12,009 nucleotides of DNA, taken from NCBI GenBank assembly GCA_020433835.1, contig JAGRBY010000177.1, positions 1 to 12,009 of the forward strand, written 5' to 3'. The stretch comes from Anaerolineae bacterium. GTDB taxonomy: Bacteria; Chloroflexota; Anaerolineae; 4572-78; J111. This document shows positions 1 to 7,116 of this stretch, piece by piece. The position numbers were made by a program, and so were the translations under genes. Numbering within the stretch: position 1 is the stretch's first letter; each line of letters opens with the position of its first letter. The notes beneath the pieces are model-generated. The model made no database searches and was not told the DNA's origin. It saw nothing but the letters and a program-made list of their open reading frames with translations.

Positions 1-2
1 CT

Positions 3-56
3 TTTATTTACATTGCTATGACCCGTCTCATGTTACGCAGGCTTGCTCCTAAATAA
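3..56 (+). CDS. C-terminal tail of a probable IS transposase (partial, cut by window edge)
   Basis: An open frame enters from the left edge and ends at TAA 54-56. The visible 17 residues read F-I-Y-I-A-M-T-R-L-M-L-R-R-L-A-P-K. A hydrophobic helix ending in L-R-R-L close to the stop resembles the C-terminus of many IS5-type DDE transposases; that likeness is from memory and rests on very few residues. Support comes from a TIR-like sequence directly after the stop, as expected when a transposase gene fills its element. Alternatively it could be the tail of any membrane or helical protein. Nothing of the catalytic domain is in view. Confidence 0.4.
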   Translation, partial: FIYIAMTRLMLRRLAPK

Positions 57-77
57 CCTTTTAAAACAGTTTCTAAG
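57..77. mobile_element. Candidate right terminal inverted repeat of the insertion sequence
   Basis: Immediately after the transposase-like stop lies CCTTTTAAAACAGTTTCTAA(G). Read outward-in on the other strand this is AGAAACTGTTTTAAAAGG, the general form of terminal repeats in several IS5-family elements. The exact end and the target duplication cannot be fixed because the left end of the element is outside the window. From here to the next gene start at 172 I see no further gene; the stretch is AT-rich and could hold the promoter of that gene, but no convincing -35/-10 pair stands out. Confidence 0.33.
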
Positions 78-171
78 AGCATCTGTAATTTGCTGAATTG
101 CTCTAATAAATTTATGCTCACCGCTTGTTTGAATCGATATCAAGCAAAACCTTTGTCAGTTAAATTGTTTT

Positions 172-2271
172 ATGGCCCATCAACACCACCCGAAAAACCA
201 ATTCTTCGCTTTTCTCAATCACCCACGTTTCCCGATAGCCCTCTTATTGCTGGCGTTGGCCGGTCATCTGCTTTACTTTACAGAACTACGCCATACCTTG
301 CCGGGCAGTTTTGTCGATCAACCCTTCTGCGGGGTCGATGCTGTGGCGCACCACGAACGTGCTCTGGGCTTGTTATCGGGCCAATATCCGGGTGATGACC
401 CATGGCTGTTTATTCCCCTTTATCCGGCCTTCTTGGCCCTACTGTACCGCAGTGTTGACGCCGGTTTTTATCTGCCGGTTATCATCCAATCGATCCTTAA
501 TTTGGTAACTTACGCTTCACTCTATGGCATCGGGACAAAACTTTTCTCGCGAACCGTAGGCGCACTCGCTTGTTTGGCGTTGGTGGCTTATGCGCCTTAT
601 ACCTATTATGTGGCTTGCTTTGATCAGGCGCTGCTGACCGTACCTTTACTGACCCTGACCCTATTTTTGCTGCTCAAATTTCAGAGCCACGGTCAATTGC
701 GCTGGTTAGCTGTGGCGGCTCTGACCACAGCACTTAGCAGTTTGAGCCGGCCGACGGTTTTAATTGCATTACCGGCCGTTACAGTGTGGCTGTTTCTATA
801 TCGTGCTTCATTACAGCAATTTTTCGTTCGCAGTGTCTGTTTTGTTGGGTTGGTGCTGCTTTTTATATCACCGATTACCTGGCACAATTATCAGACGACG
901 GGCCTGTTTATTCTGCTTTCAAAGAATGGTGGAGTAAATATTTTCACCGGCAACAACCCCGATGCCACGGGTCTCGACTCGCTAGCGCACGCCCAATCCC
1001 AGCCGGCCGTATTACGCCATGTTGCATTACAGGATCGACGCCGCAGCGGCGAAACAACCTATATCAACGAAGTTCTAACCTATATCCGCCAACAGCCGGG
1101 CGATTGGCTAGAACTGACATTAACCAAAGTCAGGTTGTGGTTTGTTGAAGCCGACAAACCGTTGATCTCACCCTTTTTTCCACTGGCGATAGAAGACTCG
1201 TGGCTCCTGCGGCGACTGCCTATCGAATGGCAGGCGGCTGTTCTGGTTGCTTTACTGGGATTGCTGCTTGTTCCCAACCGTAACCGATCGGGAGCTGTGC
1301 TTATTTGGCTCATTTACGGCTTTTTCAGTCTGGCCACCATTCTCTTTTTTATCCAATTACGCTTTCGATTGCCTTTTGTGCCGATAGTGTTGTTATATTC
1401 AGCAGCGCTGACCGCCCAGGGGTATAGCTGGTTAAGGCGTAAATCAAAGTGTTTCTGGCTGGTTTTAGCGGCGCTGCTGACACTTTATCCGTGGCTACCC
1501 ACATTGGGAATATTTATTTTTCTCTATGCCGGGTTAGCCCTGATACCGGCTTTCAAGATTGATGGCGATAAACGGTATCGATGGATTGCTGTCGCGCTAT
1601 GGAGTTATCTTATTTTGGGTGTTTTCTGGAGCCAAACGCAAGCGGCTGCCGTCGATGTCTCGCAAACAATCGGCCACTACTTGGGGCCAAAATTAGTCGG
1701 CTCCGGCGTTCTGGGGCAAACGTTTGAAATGGATTGCAACAATTTTGATCATCTGGCGATAGAGCTAGGCGTGTTTGATCAACCGCATAGTCAACCCATT
1801 CAGCTAACGTTGGCTACCGATCCGGCCTCAAGCGAGACGCTCTTTTCAACGGAATTTGATGGCAATGCGATTTATGATCAGCAATGGCTCGATTTTTCCT
1901 TTGAGCCTATCCCCAATTCTCAAGGTCACAGCTACTTCTTTTTTATAAGTTCACCAAGCTCAACCCCTGAAGATAGTTTGACGGCGCGCGGCTATACCGA
2001 TACACCCATCGACCAATACAAATCCGGGCAAGCGTACGCCGGAGAGCTGAACAATCTACAGCGTATCGAGGCCGATTTTGCTTTTGTAGCCACCTGCCGC
2101 CAATCGTTTGGGGAGAAACTGGTAGCGGGCATTGAGAGGATGGCTAGTGAGCAACTTTTTTGGATCAGTTGGGTTCCTTTTTACTGGGGAGTCTTAATCG
2201 TTCATGTGGGAATGCTGACCACGGCGGCGTTTTTATTAATAACCGAAGAAAAATCACGGCGAAATCGGTAA
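172..2271 (+). CDS. GT39-like (ArnT/PMT_2-type) membrane glycosyltransferase with outer beta domain
   Basis: A 699-residue polytopic membrane protein. After a first hydrophobic segment (about residues 20-37) an outer loop carries D56 in the context V-D-A-V-A-H-H-E-R-A and then P-L-Y-P at 82-85, the layout of the GT-C/GT39 first loop, where an Asp acts in catalysis using a polyprenyl-phosphate-linked sugar. About ten hydrophobic segments follow to roughly residue 490. Residues about 495-645 are soluble and beta-rich (G-Q-T-F near 513), like jelly-roll-type domains often joined to Chloroflexota glycosyltransferases, and a last hydrophobic segment (about 660-688) ends in a basic tail. The ATG at 172 is the first in frame after the stop at 130-132; no Shine-Dalgarno is visible. 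It is convergent with the minus operon (12-base gap) and follows an IS-like end, so it may be transcribed alone. Donor and acceptor are unknown. Confidence 0.8.
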   Translation: MAHQHHPKNQFFAFLNHPRFPIALLLLALAGHLLYFTELRHTLPGSFVDQPFCGVDAVAHHERALGLLSGQYPGDDPWLFIPLYPAFLALLYRSVDAGFYLPVIIQSILNLVTYASLYGIGTKLFSRTVGALACLALVAYAPYTYYVACFDQALLTVPLLTLTLFLLLKFQSHGQLRWLAVAALTTALSSLSRPTVLIALPAVTVWLFLYRASLQQFFVRSVCFVGLVLLFISPITWHNYQTTGLFILLSKNGGVNIFTGNNPDATGLDSLAHAQSQPAVLRHVALQDRRRSGETTYINEVLTYIRQQPGDWLELTLTKVRLWFVEADKPLISPFFPLAIEDSWLLRRLPIEWQAAVLVALLGLLLVPNRNRSGAVLIWLIYGFFSLATILFFIQLRFRLPFVPIVLLYSAALTAQGYSWLRRKSKCFWLVLAALLTLYPWLPTLGIFIFLYAGLALIPAFKIDGDKRYRWIAVALWSYLILGVFWSQTQAAAVDVSQTIGHYLGPKLVGSGVLGQTFEMDCNNFDHLAIELGVFDQPHSQPIQLTLATDPASSETLFSTEFDGNAIYDQQWLDFSFEPIPNSQGHSYFFFISSPSSTPEDSLTARGYTDTPIDQYKSGQAYAGELNNLQRIEADFAFVATCRQSFGEKLVAGIERMASEQLFWISWVPFYWGVLIVHVGMLTTAAFLLITEEKSRRNR

Positions 2272-2283
2272 ATATCTATTGCC

Positions 2284-3939
2284 TCAATCTAATCCACACA
2301 AAATATAAAAGCCATTGCGAAAAATCATATTGGGGCAGCGCTGCTCCACTTCGGCCAGAATAGCGGCTTCCAGGTTCGGCGGTTTGCGCCAGGATGAGAT
2401 AATGCCGGGGTTGATGATGACCACATCACCCGACCGGGGCGGCATATTGACTCGACGCTCTAGCGGATAAAAGATACGGCCGGTTTGGGCCGCAATTTCG
2501 CCGTTATGATAGCCCAAAGCATAGAACACACGGGCATCAGGGCCAAGATCGTCGATAAAATCGATAACCTCCTCCTGTGCCTGGCTGGGGATAATCATAC
2601 TGGGCATTTGGATATAATCGCTATAAATATGCTTCTGCCGCCAGAACTCAATCAGATCATCAGAAATCAGGGGCGATAGCGCTAAAGATTGGCTCCACAA
2701 ATTAGCCAGTAGAAGAAGCAAGATAGCCAAGCTAAGCACAGCCGCTCGCCAATCTGACCATCGCGCTAACTGACCAACCGCCGAAGCCGCAACTATCGAC
2801 AAAACCATAACCCCTAGCACCAACGATATCCAATTATAACGCGTTACCCCACCCGTCGAGCGCAAAACAAACCACACGTGGTGGATTAGCCAACCGAACC
2901 AGATAAGCGCGGTGAGGCCAAACTTGAGCGGATCGTTACGCCAGCGCCATAGTAAATAGCCGCCGCCAACCAGCATGATCAAAAGAGTCAATCCGGCTAA
3001 AATAAGGTTCGGTTGAGAAATTTCCGTGATGACTTTGAATTTATCCCAGGCAAATATCCAAAAAGATTGTTGCGCCTCGGTTGTGTCACGTCCATAGTCT
3101 TGAAAAAAATTGTAGCGATGGCTAATGTGGCCCAAATAAGCCTGCAAATTGACCAATCGAATGATAACAATCAGCTGCGTTAGCTCCCAAAACAGCGGAA
3201 AGAGGAGCGTGCCTAGCCCAAAGAAAAGCGCATCTTTAAACGTTGCCCTTTTTTGGTAAAGAAAAAACAGCCCCAACAAACCTAAAGCTGACAGCGCCAA
3301 CGCAGCGATCAGCTTGCTGTACAAAGCCAGGCCGGCCATAACGCCGGCAGCCAAAAACCACCACTTCCGCCGATACGCTTGTCTCTGTTGAGCCACTAAA
3401 AAGAGCGCAAACGCGAGCATAAGGTAAGCCAGCGCCGCCATCTCGCCTAAGGTTTGAAATGTGAGATAAATCAGCAAATGAGGATAGCTATATAAAAACA
3501 GGTGTAAAAAGAGCGCCGTTAATAGGCCGTATACCTGCCATAACAGCACCGAGGCGACAACCAGGAAGATCAAAAAAAAGAGCAGCGAGCCGGCCCGGTA
3601 TGTCCAAAAATTGAAACCGAAAATCTTAAATAGAATAGCCTGAGGAATGATGAGTGCAGGTCGATCTGAGCGAAAAAAGACGCGCCCTTCACTATCTTGA
3701 ATATGAAAATCACCATCGGGATTGATACCAGCTGTGACGGTGGGATCGGCAAATGTAGCCACCATTGTGGTGTAGGTTCCTCGTTCGGCCAAAGAGCGGG
3801 CAATGCCTAACGACCAGCCGCTATCCTGAATAAGCCCCCCATTTTGGTTAACAAAAATCAAAATCCGGCTGAATTGAAGCACTATTACTACCAGCAAAAT
3901 CAAGGCCTGGGCTTTTTTATTGGGGAAAAAATTTATCAT
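2284..3939 (-). CDS. GT39-like membrane glycosyltransferase, paralog B (no repeat insert)
   Basis: A 551-residue membrane protein, last gene of the minus operon. The start at 3939 (M-I-N-F-F-P) is chosen because from there the protein aligns with the start of the upstream paralog (3986-5860); an in-frame ATG at 4041 would add 34 residues and overlap that gene by 56 bases. Neither start has a clear ribosome site. The first outer loop has D39 in Q-D-S-G-W, followed by a R-S-L-A-E-R-G-T-Y-T-T stretch shared with the paralog: about 36 of 61 residues are identical by hand count. Some ten hydrophobic segments follow, then a C-terminal soluble domain (about 430-551) with two Cys 13 positions apart (535 and 548), also conserved in the paralog and possibly disulfide-bonded outside the cell. 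Probable role: transfer of a lipid-linked sugar at the outer membrane face. Substrate is unknown; the family call is by architecture. Confidence 0.75.
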   Translation of the reverse strand: MINFFPNKKAQALILLVVIVLQFSRILIFVNQNGGLIQDSGWSLGIARSLAERGTYTTMVATFADPTVTAGINPDGDFHIQDSEGRVFFRSDRPALIIPQAILFKIFGFNFWTYRAGSLLFFLIFLVVASVLLWQVYGLLTALFLHLFLYSYPHLLIYLTFQTLGEMAALAYLMLAFALFLVAQQRQAYRRKWWFLAAGVMAGLALYSKLIAALALSALGLLGLFFLYQKRATFKDALFFGLGTLLFPLFWELTQLIVIIRLVNLQAYLGHISHRYNFFQDYGRDTTEAQQSFWIFAWDKFKVITEISQPNLILAGLTLLIMLVGGGYLLWRWRNDPLKFGLTALIWFGWLIHHVWFVLRSTGGVTRYNWISLVLGVMVLSIVAASAVGQLARWSDWRAAVLSLAILLLLLANLWSQSLALSPLISDDLIEFWRQKHIYSDYIQMPSMIIPSQAQEEVIDFIDDLGPDARVFYALGYHNGEIAAQTGRIFYPLERRVNMPPRSGDVVIINPGIISSWRKPPNLEAAILAEVEQRCPNMIFRNGFYILCGLD

Positions 3940-3985
3940 CGCTACAGAATGCCTAAACCGTTTTTCATGAAAATAGTTAAATACC

Positions 3986-5860
3986 TCAAGGTTGAGACAT
4001 ATTATCCCGAATGGGACAAACCATATAAAAATCATTCTCAATAGCCGGATGAGGGCATTGTTGTTGGATCAGCTGTCGTAAATCTTGGCGCTGAACCGGA
4101 TCTTTCCACGGCGAGATCAAGGATGGCCCAATCAGGACGATATCGTCCGGGTGTGGTTCGAGGTAAGGTTGCCGGTTGAGCGGCAGTTGCACTCGACCGG
4201 TTTGCGGCGAGATTTCGGCGGCCTTGTGCTGGCCCGGATAGTAGATGTGGGCCTCCGGTGGCATTTGGTCGATGTAGTTAACCACCTCAGTTTGCGCTTG
4301 ACGGGGAATGATGATCCACGGCAGGCTGGCATCGTATTTGTTGTTGATCTGTTTCTCGTGCCAATAGGGGACGATGACATCAGGCAGGAAGAAACCCCAG
4401 ACATGGGGTTGGATAACAAAGCCCCACAGCACGAACGTCAGTAAAACTGCTCCGGCGATGAGAGATGGGAGACCTGTCCTGAGCGAAGTCGAAGGGTTGG
4501 GAGATTGGGAGATTGGGAGACTGGAGACTGGAGACTGCTGCTCACTAACTGCTAACTGCTGACAGCTAACTGCTGACAGCTGACAGCTAACTGCTCTTCT
4601 CAACAAGGTGACGATGATAACGCATAGCAAGATCATCGCCAATACCAACCCAAACCAAAAGTGACGCGCCCAGCCGGTTTTGGCCAGACCGACAAACCAG
4701 GCCGTGTTGGCTAACCAGCCGAGCCACATTGGCATGAGAATATTCTGCCGCCACGGCTGTTGTCGCCACAGCCAGGCCAGGCCCAACCCGCCAAGAAAAA
4801 TAGCAATGAACAGGATAGCCGTCACCCAACGAGCCGGATGGGCTACTTCGGACAGGATGAAGAACTTATCCCAAAAGAATTCAGCGCCGGAGTGAATCTG
4901 CAAGCCAACGCCGCTGCCGTCATCGAGAATAAAGGTCAGCCGCTGTTGAGCGTGGCGCAGATAGAGATCGAAGTTGGTCAAACGGGTCAAAACAACCAGA
5001 TGCACGAACTCCCAGATGACAACCAGTGAGGCTGTCCCCACACCGAGCCACATCAATTCGCCCAAGCTGACCCTATTGGCCGGATAATTGACAGCGATGT
5101 TAGCGACTGAGCTTTCGGTACGGCTCAAATTCGTTGTTAGTTGTCGCTGTCGGATAAGTCCAAACAGCCATAACAAACCCGCCCACAGCAAAATACCGCT
5201 AATCGACCAAAGCGTAATCAGCTTGGCATTGAGCGCCAAACTGATTACCAGGCCGGCCAAAAAAAAGTAAAACGAGCGACGCTGTTGTCTAAGCGTCGCC
5301 GCAGCGAAGGCCAAATAGGCCCAGATGATATAGACCATGGCCGGAACTTCACCCATCGCTTCGTAGCTAAGAAAAATGGAGATATGCGGATAGAAGAAGA
5401 GATAGGCGTGAAACAGGATAATCGCCCATAGACCAGCCAATTCATACAACAAGTAGGCGGTTAGCAGCAGAAAAAAGGTAAAAAAGATCAGCGGGCCGGC
5501 TCGCAGCGCCCAAAAGCTCGAGCCAAACAGCTTGAGTACCACGGCATCGGGGATGATGCTGGCGGGGCCGATGCCGTTGCCGGTAAAAAACCAGACCCGG
5601 CCGTCAGGAGCCTGGATATCGAATTTTTGATCGACATTTATTCCGCCGGGCACGTTCGGATCGGCAATGGTGCTGACCAGGGTGGTGTAGGTTCCGGTTT
5701 CGGCCAGCGAGCGGGAAATCGACAGCATCCAGCCGCCGTCGTGCTCAATGCCGCCGTAGACGTTAATAAAGACAATAATGCGAATGACTTGATATCCGGT
5801 TAAACCAACGGTGATAAGTAGTGGCCAAAGATAACGGATGTTGAGCTTAGAGATCTTCAT
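3986..5860 (-). CDS. GT39-like membrane glycosyltransferase, paralog A, with in-frame heptamer-repeat insert
   Basis: A 624-residue polytopic protein. The first outer loop has D41 in E-H-D-G-G-W, then S-R-S-L-A-E-T-G-T-Y-T-T as in the downstream paralog, matching the GT-C position of the catalytic Asp. After about ten hydrophobic segments comes a C-terminal soluble domain with the paired Cys 602 and 615. It differs from its paralog in two loops. One is an extra stretch of about 20-25 residues near 238-265. The other is a repeat-derived stretch at about 424-463 (A-V-S-C-Q-L-S-A-V-S ... P-S-T-S-L-R-T-G) between the last two hydrophobic segments, preceded by R-R, so probably cytoplasmic. The frame is kept, so the gene is probably functional. 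The start lies 16 bases after the SGNH gene's stop; no Shine-Dalgarno is visible. The gap to the next gene is 46 bases. The two paralogs likely arose by tandem duplication before the insertion. Confidence 0.78.
   Translation of the reverse strand: MKISKLNIRYLWPLLITVGLTGYQVIRIIVFINVYGGIEHDGGWMLSISRSLAETGTYTTLVSTIADPNVPGGINVDQKFDIQAPDGRVWFFTGNGIGPASIIPDAVVLKLFGSSFWALRAGPLIFFTFFLLLTAYLLYELAGLWAIILFHAYLFFYPHISIFLSYEAMGEVPAMVYIIWAYLAFAAATLRQQRRSFYFFLAGLVISLALNAKLITLWSISGILLWAGLLWLFGLIRQRQLTTNLSRTESSVANIAVNYPANRVSLGELMWLGVGTASLVVIWEFVHLVVLTRLTNFDLYLRHAQQRLTFILDDGSGVGLQIHSGAEFFWDKFFILSEVAHPARWVTAILFIAIFLGGLGLAWLWRQQPWRQNILMPMWLGWLANTAWFVGLAKTGWARHFWFGLVLAMILLCVIIVTLLRRAVSCQLSAVSCQQLAVSEQQSPVSSLPISQSPNPSTSLRTGLPSLIAGAVLLTFVLWGFVIQPHVWGFFLPDVIVPYWHEKQINNKYDASLPWIIIPRQAQTEVVNYIDQMPPEAHIYYPGQHKAAEISPQTGRVQLPLNRQPYLEPHPDDIVLIGPSLISPWKDPVQRQDLRQLIQQQCPHPAIENDFYMVCPIRDNMSQP
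4473..4496 (-). repeat. 24-base dispersed-repeat-like element encoding P-S-T-S-L-R-T-G
   Basis: The last part of the composite insert in the coding direction. On the plus strand it begins CCTGTCCTGAGC and ends GTCGAAGGG. From memory, elements of this form (CCTGAGC...GTCGAAGG) recur many times in environmental Chloroflexota genomes, and the in-frame peptide S-L-R-T-G is a familiar trace of them in predicted proteins. Only one copy lies in this window, so repetitiveness is prior knowledge rather than something seen here. Confidence 0.55.
4501..4537 (-). repeat. Second array, CAGTCTC / CCAATCTC units, inside paralog A
   Basis: On the plus strand this reads GAGATTGG twice, then GAGACTG three times, ending four bases before the TYAGCNG array; on the coding strand it follows that array. 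It encodes the stretch S-P-V-S-S-L-P-I-S-Q-S-P. The unit length wavers between 7 and 8 bases. The composition (CT-rich on the coding strand) is unlike the flanking membrane-helix codons. The same type of block follows the heptamer array in the 8889-11690 gene. Confidence 0.85.
4542..4590 (-). repeat. Heptamer array TYAGCNG inside paralog A (about 7 units)
   Basis: Read on the coding (minus) strand, seven contiguous 7-base units follow TYAGCNG: TTAGCTG, TCAGCTG, TCAGCAG, TTAGCTG, TCAGCAG, TTAGCAG and a degenerate TTAGTGA. A further degenerate unit may extend it to 4597. Three units equal seven codons, giving the peptide period S/L-A-V-S-x-Q-x. The array is in the sense direction of the gene and contains no stop in the used frame. 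Confidence 0.9.
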
Positions 5861-5876
5861 ATATTTACAACAGACT

Positions 5877-7112
5877 TCAATTATTTTCGATAGGAACTAA
5901 CTTTTGCTCAATCAGCCAGGTAGCAAGCGTTTCGCCGGCCACGCGATTGCCGGCTATATTCCAATGGCTGTTATTTGCCGACCAGTGCAGCGACTCGCCT
6001 GTAGACTGAATGTGCGCTACAAAATAAGGGTGCAAATCGACAACCGGAATGTTTTGTTCCGTCATCATTGTGATGAAAGTTTTATTGGGCAGGGTAGGGT
6101 CGGCCTGATCAAGAATTGGCTCACGAGCAATCATAGCTGCACGGCGATCAGGGTTAACATCCACATCGATGGCTTCGTTGACGGGCGAAATAAAAAAAGC
6201 CGTTTTGGCTCCAATTTTGTCAGCCTCATTGGCCAGTTGCCCGTAAATGCCAATTGTCAACTGATAAGCTTCGTTTAGTCTCGTGTCTTCCTGAGTAAAA
6301 TCAAGCCAAGGAGAATAAAGATTAAGGCTGAAGGTTTCTTTCTCATACACTTGCAATAAACCGGCCGTAAGACGCTGGTATAGACGTGAATGATAATAAA
6401 TGTAGTTTAAGGTCCTGGTTATCATTCTGCGCTGCGGTGTGCATTTCTGCCAATCCTGCGAAATACCCGGAGCAACAAACCAGGGGCGGGGGTCAAACTG
6501 CTCATCACATAGTGCAAAGTAGGGGGCAAAACAATGAACTCCCCCTTCAGGCCCCATTGTCATGACGTGATAAGGCAGCACATCGCTCAAATCATTACCG
6601 GGGAACCAACTAACCAATACCAGATCAGGATTATAATTTTTACCTTCGGTACGAAAATACATTAAGGCTTGTGGTGGCCCCCAAGCAAAAATCGCTCCAT
6701 TAATCACCTCAAATCTCATATCATCCGATTTCTGGTTCAGAATATTTTCTAGAATTTGATGACTCGTTTCCGCTTCGGCTACTTCCGTCGCCGCCAGCAT
6801 AGAGTCGCCAATCATCAAAATTCTAAAAACGTCGTCGTCCTTTTCCCAGGTGTGTTCGTTATCATGCATACCTTGAGAATTCAAAACAAACGGATGCTCG
6901 TAGCCGTGCCAATCGAGCATTAACGCGCCCTGAGCAACACCGCGCCAGCCAAGCGTTTGATCGCACTGGTGTATTCTAAATATATCCTTATCAAGGCCGT
7001 AAGGCGGACCTAAAAGCCGCGCTCCAAATTCAGCCAGTCCACAGGCAAAGACTATTCCGATAATAATAAGTAACAACTTACTTGCAATGCGCACAAATTT
7101 TGATTTTCGCAT
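5877..7112 (-). CDS. Membrane-anchored SGNH/GDSL-type hydrolase (esterase or acyltransferase)
   Basis: A 411-residue protein with an N-terminal hydrophobic anchor (about 10-26) followed by A-E-F-G-A-R-L-L-G, a common lead-in in this family. SGNH blocks appear in order: G102-D103-S104 (block I, nucleophile S104 in L-M-I-G-D-S-M), N138-G139 (block II), G172-N173-D174 (block III), and H383 in N-S-H-W-N-I-A-G-N (block V). The Asp usually found two or three residues before that His is Asn here (380 and 381), so the catalytic pair may be altered. Such enzymes remove or transfer acyl groups on surface glycans in other systems; here that role is inferred from its place between glycosyltransferase genes. 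Its ATG lies four bases after the stop of the upstream gene (7117-8784), suggesting translational coupling. No separate Shine-Dalgarno is visible. Confidence 0.82.
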   Translation of the reverse strand: MRKSKFVRIASKLLLIIIGIVFACGLAEFGARLLGPPYGLDKDIFRIHQCDQTLGWRGVAQGALMLDWHGYEHPFVLNSQGMHDNEHTWEKDDDVFRILMIGDSMLAATEVAEAETSHQILENILNQKSDDMRFEVINGAIFAWGPPQALMYFRTEGKNYNPDLVLVSWFPGNDLSDVLPYHVMTMGPEGGVHCFAPYFALCDEQFDPRPWFVAPGISQDWQKCTPQRRMITRTLNYIYYHSRLYQRLTAGLLQVYEKETFSLNLYSPWLDFTQEDTRLNEAYQLTIGIYGQLANEADKIGAKTAFFISPVNEAIDVDVNPDRRAAMIAREPILDQADPTLPNKTFITMMTEQNIPVVDLHPYFVAHIQSTGESLHWSANNSHWNIAGNRVAGETLATWLIEQKLVPIENN

Positions 7113-7116
7113 AAAA

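Noticed and set aside
90..395. Overlapping plus-strand open frame across the start of the first glycosyltransferase gene.
   Set aside because: Composition is not protein-like and it competes with a frame that has clear family motifs from residue 56 onward.
2272..2283. Bidirectional terminator between the convergent genes.
   Set aside because: Only 12 bases separate the stops and no GC-rich stem with a T-run is visible in or around them.
3940..4041. Longer start for paralog B at the ATG at 4041, adding 34 residues.
   Set aside because: It would overlap the upstream gene by 56 bases, has no ribosome site, and the added residues have no counterpart in paralog A, whose start aligns with the ATG at 3939. 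It cannot be fully excluded.
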